Shown in pieces: positions 60,208 to 64,000 of a stretch of 64,000 nucleotides of DNA. Both the position numbers and the translations under genes were made by a program. Source of the stretch: Sphagnum magellanicum. Its lineage: Eukaryota > Streptophyta > Sphagnopsida > Sphagnales > Sphagnaceae. The first letter of the stretch is position 1; every line of letters begins with the position of its first letter. The notes beneath the pieces were generated by a model. That model searched no databases. It was given only the letters and a program-made list of their open reading frames with translations, and was not told where the DNA came from. The DNA lies in the NCBI GenBank assembly GCA_021904315.1, contig CM038910.1, positions 4,340,001 through 4,404,000 of the forward strand. The letters are read 5' to 3'.

Positions 60208-61789
60208 TAACAGTTTTTGTAGTTCTTCACTGTTGCTACAATTTTGTAGGAGTCTATTTCCTGTAATTCTTTTTAACAAGGGTCCTTATTATCTCTTGAG
60301 GGTGACTCAAAGATTGAGTCCAAAGACCTCCTGAACGTGTGATTTACTTATAATAGCCACATTATTACTCTTCAGCCGTTTGCTCTTCTTGGGTTTAACC
60401 ACACTTGAAATCAGTTTGAAACTTGAAATTAAGTATTTTTGCATTTGCGAGTGTATTTGGGGCTACTTGAGTAATCAAGTTAGATGCAAGATTTGAACCA
60501 CCCATTGACATGGGTGTTGTGACAAGGCTTTTTACTGCATTCAAGGAAGATATGATGAACATTCAAGTCCATTATCAAATCAGGAGTTTCTCTCTTTTGT
60601 TGCATTCTTGGAACTTGAACTCTTGAAACTTCATTCATACATGGAGTTCTTGAGAAGCCTGATATTCATAATGGGATTGTCCAATGATTTGCAAGCATTG
60701 ACATGACAAATAAGTAGGTAAGGTGTGACCATTTGTTCATTCTAGCCCATGAATCCTTGATGCAAAAAATGTGGATATTGCATTCAGAGCACAAAAGCAT
60801 GTATTTGCAGTTATTCCCGCTTGGTCTTTGTTCTTCCCTGCTGTCCTTTTCTGTGAGTTTTGTCTATCCTGTTGAGTCTTTCTGTTTTTTGTTATCTCGT
60901 GTTGTTTGTTGCAAGCCAGTAGCATGGCTGAGTCCTCCCCTTGCTTTCTGGATTCGCAGCAGAAACTGGGTACTCAGGTTAGTGTTTTCACTGGCCTTTA
61001 CCCACTGTAGGGAGCTGATGAAGGCAGTCGGGAAGCTGGGATAGAGAAATCACTATAATCTGTGCTACTGTCGACGGTCGCTGGACAGGTGTGAGACTGG
61101 CACTGTTGTTCATACCGCTTTAGTGTTTTATTTTGCTTTTTGTTCTTTTTTGTTGTTTTTTTGTTTCTTGGACCTTTGTTCTCTGATTTGTCTTAACTTT
61201 GGAATTTTCTGTGGCTTGTTGAAGAAGTGTTAATCTTGCTTCTATTTTTCTTAATTGTTGGAATGAAGATTTCTCACTTCTTATGAGAGATATTTGACAA
61301 CACTTGCATTTCAGAACATGCATTGTTTATTAGGTTAAAGATAAGGGGGGAAACATAATACAATAACCACATTATATTTTTATCATCACCTTCAAAATCT
61401 TCAACACTTGGTCAAAGAAATACCATTAAATGCTTAAATATCAAGCAATCCTCAAATATATCAAGGCATTACATGATTATATCATTCACTAAGACTTTTC
61501 TTAAAGCAATAAATATCAATATCACTTAATACTCACACATTGCATTTGTGACAAAAGCTTAAGCAGTATAAATGTAAAGCTTCAAAATTGTGGAAGTAAA
61601 ACACAAAATGAAGTTTTGGGCTATCTCCTCTCATCTCCATGCACTCCCATGTTTTTCAAGACCCAAACCTGCACTGAGAGGAGCTCACTATGAGTGTCCA
61701 GTGGAGAATTGTTTTCCTCCCATCTACTGCCAAATCTCCAGGGCAAAATTTTCCTGTACATGCTCAATATCTAACACTGCACTGCGAAC
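60208..61789. other. 3' flank, no further gene seen
   Basis: Likely 3' UTR, then AT-rich DNA. A 103-codon plus-strand ORF ending at 61,044 has no known domain and is not needed to complete the DnaJ-type gene. Confidence 0.4.
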
Positions 61790-62269
61790 CATTGTTGGTA
61801 TATCATATAGGCTTGCACCTGGTATCAATACTTGGTATGACCGGAGGCAATAGCAGAGCCTGGTAGGGAATTGAGGTAATACCAGTCTTATACTAGTTTT
61901 CTACCAGTTTCAATACCAGATTGACTTATACCTGAGAACAAGACCAGGTTGGTACAAAGATGTAGGGGAAGGCACCGCCGCCTGTGCCTTGCACCCCGTG
62001 AACCAAGGGCAGAAGGCACTGACAGCAATGCCTTCCCCTGCATAACAACTGATGGTCCAGATTGCCTTTTGTGCCCCTGCCATAGAAGCTTACATGGAAG
62101 ATCCTGCCAAGAGGGAGAAGGAAATTGCACTGTGTAAGGTGCCCTCAAGTTACAGTGTTCCTCCCGGGATGTTCTTATGTTCCAAAGAGGGCCCACTACC
62201 AGTAACACGCTAGTATGAGAAATTCAAAAAGTACCCAATACCAGGACCTGGTAGGTATGTTCAACACTG
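61790..62269. mobile_element. short non-autonomous hAT-like element
   Basis: The ends CATTGTTGGTATAT (left, from 61,790) and CAGTGTTGAACATA (right, reversed from 62,269) resemble each other and the CAGTGTTG ends at 24,871 and 46,568. The 480-bp body is dense in ACCTGGTA/TACCAG words, like the subterminal part of the 46.6-kb element. No exact 8-bp target duplication is visible. Confidence 0.45.
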
Positions 62270-62564
62270 GTTAGTACCGTAACCTGGATTGACCACCACA
62301 AGGATTTTGAAGTGGCCACAAAGGATTCAATTCATGTATCAACAAATTGAAAATGAAAATGAGAAAAAGCCAGGATAGGGGGTTGTGACCCTAAACTTTG
62401 CAGAAGGTAAAATGTCTGTACATAGCAACAAATGTGCTCACATTAACATCTATCTTACAGCCAACAAAATTGTCAACCCGCTTCTTATCATATGTGGGCG
62501 GGTTGTAGTTCATGAAGGGTGATCAAGAGGGAACAAACAGTCACTACTACTACCCACTGCAGTA
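62270..62564. other. 3' flank of the right-edge gene
   Basis: Probably 3' UTR of the minus-strand gene that stops at 62,565. Confidence 0.35.
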
Positions 62565-63663
62565 CTACCCACCTACTCTATTTTCGGGTAGGACTTCCAC
62601 AGCAGTTGGTAGGTTTTGATTACTTGACAGCCCATCTAAATATAATATCATCTCATCCGAGGAAGAAGACGAAGTACAATCAAATCTTTTCTTGAGCATG
62701 GGTAAGAGCTGGTAATCTGCATCAACTGCAGGCATAATACTGAAGGACCCATCACTTACAGCTTGATCAATCATGCCCTCTCTACTTTTCAGTCCTTCTC
62801 TTGTTGCTAGTGGTGGCATCTTTACAACTGTATCCTCCCAGATGATGACCACCTTCTGCAGACCGTCATCCAATGTTTGACCTGCTGTGGATGGCAGTGA
62901 TGATGTTGGAGATGAATCAAGTAAGGAAGATGCCTTGGACAAACTCAGTGATTCTTGCACTGGGTTATCACTCAGTTGATTTGTTGTGTTCATATCCCTA
63001 GAGTCTTGCTGCATGGTTTGATTGGTGTCACTTTCACAGAAAACTGCCAGAGCTTCACCTCCTTGAACATTCTTCTGATCTGAGTAGTGCTGCTCCTCTT
63101 TGTCCATTTTGTTCTTGTTTTTCTTGTTTTGCTTCTGTTTTTGCTTAGGGTTGCCAAGCATCAAACAGATAAGGTTTTCGGAGCCAGAAGGGGTTAAGGT
63201 TTCTGGTTCTGAGAGTGATGATGATGCATGGGGGGGCTTCTTCACATCAGTTTCTGCTAGCAATTTACTACTACTACTCTGGTGCACAGTGACTGGCAAT
63301 GCCTCGCCATCTATTATATGTCCGTCCTCAGAAAGTTTTCCAATGTAGCACAGATCAGTCCGCACAGGGGATGCATGAGCCTGTGCTGATGAGTGGCGTC
63401 TCAGTTTGTTCATGGCGTCAGCTACCCATCGGGCACTTTTGACCTGCAGACAGGGGAGCTTAGTGCCAATGCACAGACTAACAATACTAAACAGAGATAC
63501 AATTACCTCATTCTTAAGAATATAGGATATCAGGAGGCTAAAAGAAGTATACAAGTGCCTTTTAAGTACCTTCCGATTGTAGCGGGTGGTTGCCACCACC
63601 ACTTTTGTTCTGTACACATCATCATCCTCTTGCTTGGGCGGTGAGCTTTCCTTTTCTATTTGC
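62565..63663 (-). CDS. 3' part of an unrecognised protein-coding gene (partial)
   Basis: Two minus-strand exons, 63663-63570 and 63443-62565, are bounded by good splice sites (acceptor TATACAG, donor AAG/GTACTT, acceptor CTGCAG) and join in frame. They give about 324 C-terminal residues. The first exon reads QIEKESSPPKQEDDDVY then RTKVVVATTRYNRK, and continues into VKSARWVADAMNKLRRHSS. The remainder is hydrophilic, Ser-rich and probably disordered, with a Lys/Gln/Asn tract (KQKQKQNKKNKNK). I do not recognise the family. The first exon begins in the middle of a codon, so upstream exons must lie in the last 340 bases or, more likely, beyond the right edge. Confidence 0.65.
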
Positions 63664-64000
63664 CTGTATAGCCAGACAAAAGCATCTCATGTAAGCTGAA
63701 ACGCAATATATGACAAATGTGCCACTTTGACAGTGCATATTTATGAAATTGCAAAGAAATCTCCAAGACAGGGATTTCAAGATAACACAACAATGAACTC
63801 AGTCATAACCTTATGAGAGTTGCTCACTAAGTCTCAGAGATGCTCAGAAAAGTCTCAGACCATCACCTTCATGACTAACAATAGCAGTAACAGGCTGCCA
63901 TGAACTACCCACAAGTGCAACTAAGCTGAAGGCAACAGAGGCCTACATAGAGGGAAGTGGTTGAGGGCCTCCTGCATGGTGAACATATGGGGCTTGGGTA
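63664..64000 (-). other. intron or upstream part of the right-edge gene
   Basis: No further exon of the partial gene is recognisable in these bases. Confidence 0.35.

Noticed and set aside
60733-61044. Downstream 103-codon ORF as a last exon of the DnaJ-type gene
   Set aside because: The gene already ends naturally after GRILPSM with a TGA at 60,205-60,207, as expected for the family.

Overview
The window looks like nuclear DNA of a land plant. Genes are split by GT-AG introns of about 100-450 bp. Plant-type telobox motifs (AAACCCTA) and CT-rich tracts lie near gene starts, and the recognisable proteins are plant families: a two-membrane-span apyrase of the APY7 type, a 3beta-HSD/C4-decarboxylase fused to a reticulon domain, a plastid-type DnaJ cysteine-rich protein and a polyol transporter relic. 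Gene density is low, the intergenic DNA is AT-rich and decayed, and hAT transposons are the main recognisable mobile DNA. I cannot name the species; a seed-free plant is possible but not shown.

Layout: 0-4.3 kb has no gene I recognise, plus one pyrimidine-rich minisatellite. 4.3-5.7 kb (-) is a dead polyol/monosaccharide transporter. 6.0-7.7 kb (-) is SEN54 (four exons, 317 aa), head-to-head with a TMEM234-like small membrane protein at 8.9-9.4 kb (+). 9.4-19.5 kb is decayed intergenic DNA with scattered repeats. 20.75-23.28 kb (+) is the apyrase (two coding exons, 760 aa). 24.9-33 kb holds a TIR element, an eroded hAT transposase, a degenerate satellite-like region and a perfect 35-bp hairpin. 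36.05-37.82 kb (-) is the intronless 3beta-HSD-reticulon fusion, with a tandemly duplicated 5' flank and then a 42-bp minisatellite. 41.5-44.9 kb (-) is a four-exon Golgi-type membrane protein of the At4g12700/At2g04280 family (905 aa). 46.6-50.5 kb is a larger hAT relic with a BED finger. 51.0-52.4 kb is a broken copy of the spindle-checkpoint kinase MPS1 that keeps its introns. 58.2-60.2 kb (+) is the DnaJ-type zinc-finger gene (six exons, 243 aa). 62.6-63.7 kb (-) is the 3' end of a gene I do not recognise, probably continuing past the right edge.

The genes do not form a pathway; they are independent housekeeping, membrane and plastid functions, as is normal in plants. I found no convincing new multi-gene system. 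The most interesting points are the missing catalytic tyrosine in the 3beta-HSD domain, the MPS1 relic lying directly downstream of a hAT transposase, two perfect long palindromes, and a 42-bp minisatellite whose unit is a multiple of three and keeps an open frame. Exon limits were joined by eye from splice signals and reading frame, and each joined CDS closes in frame.
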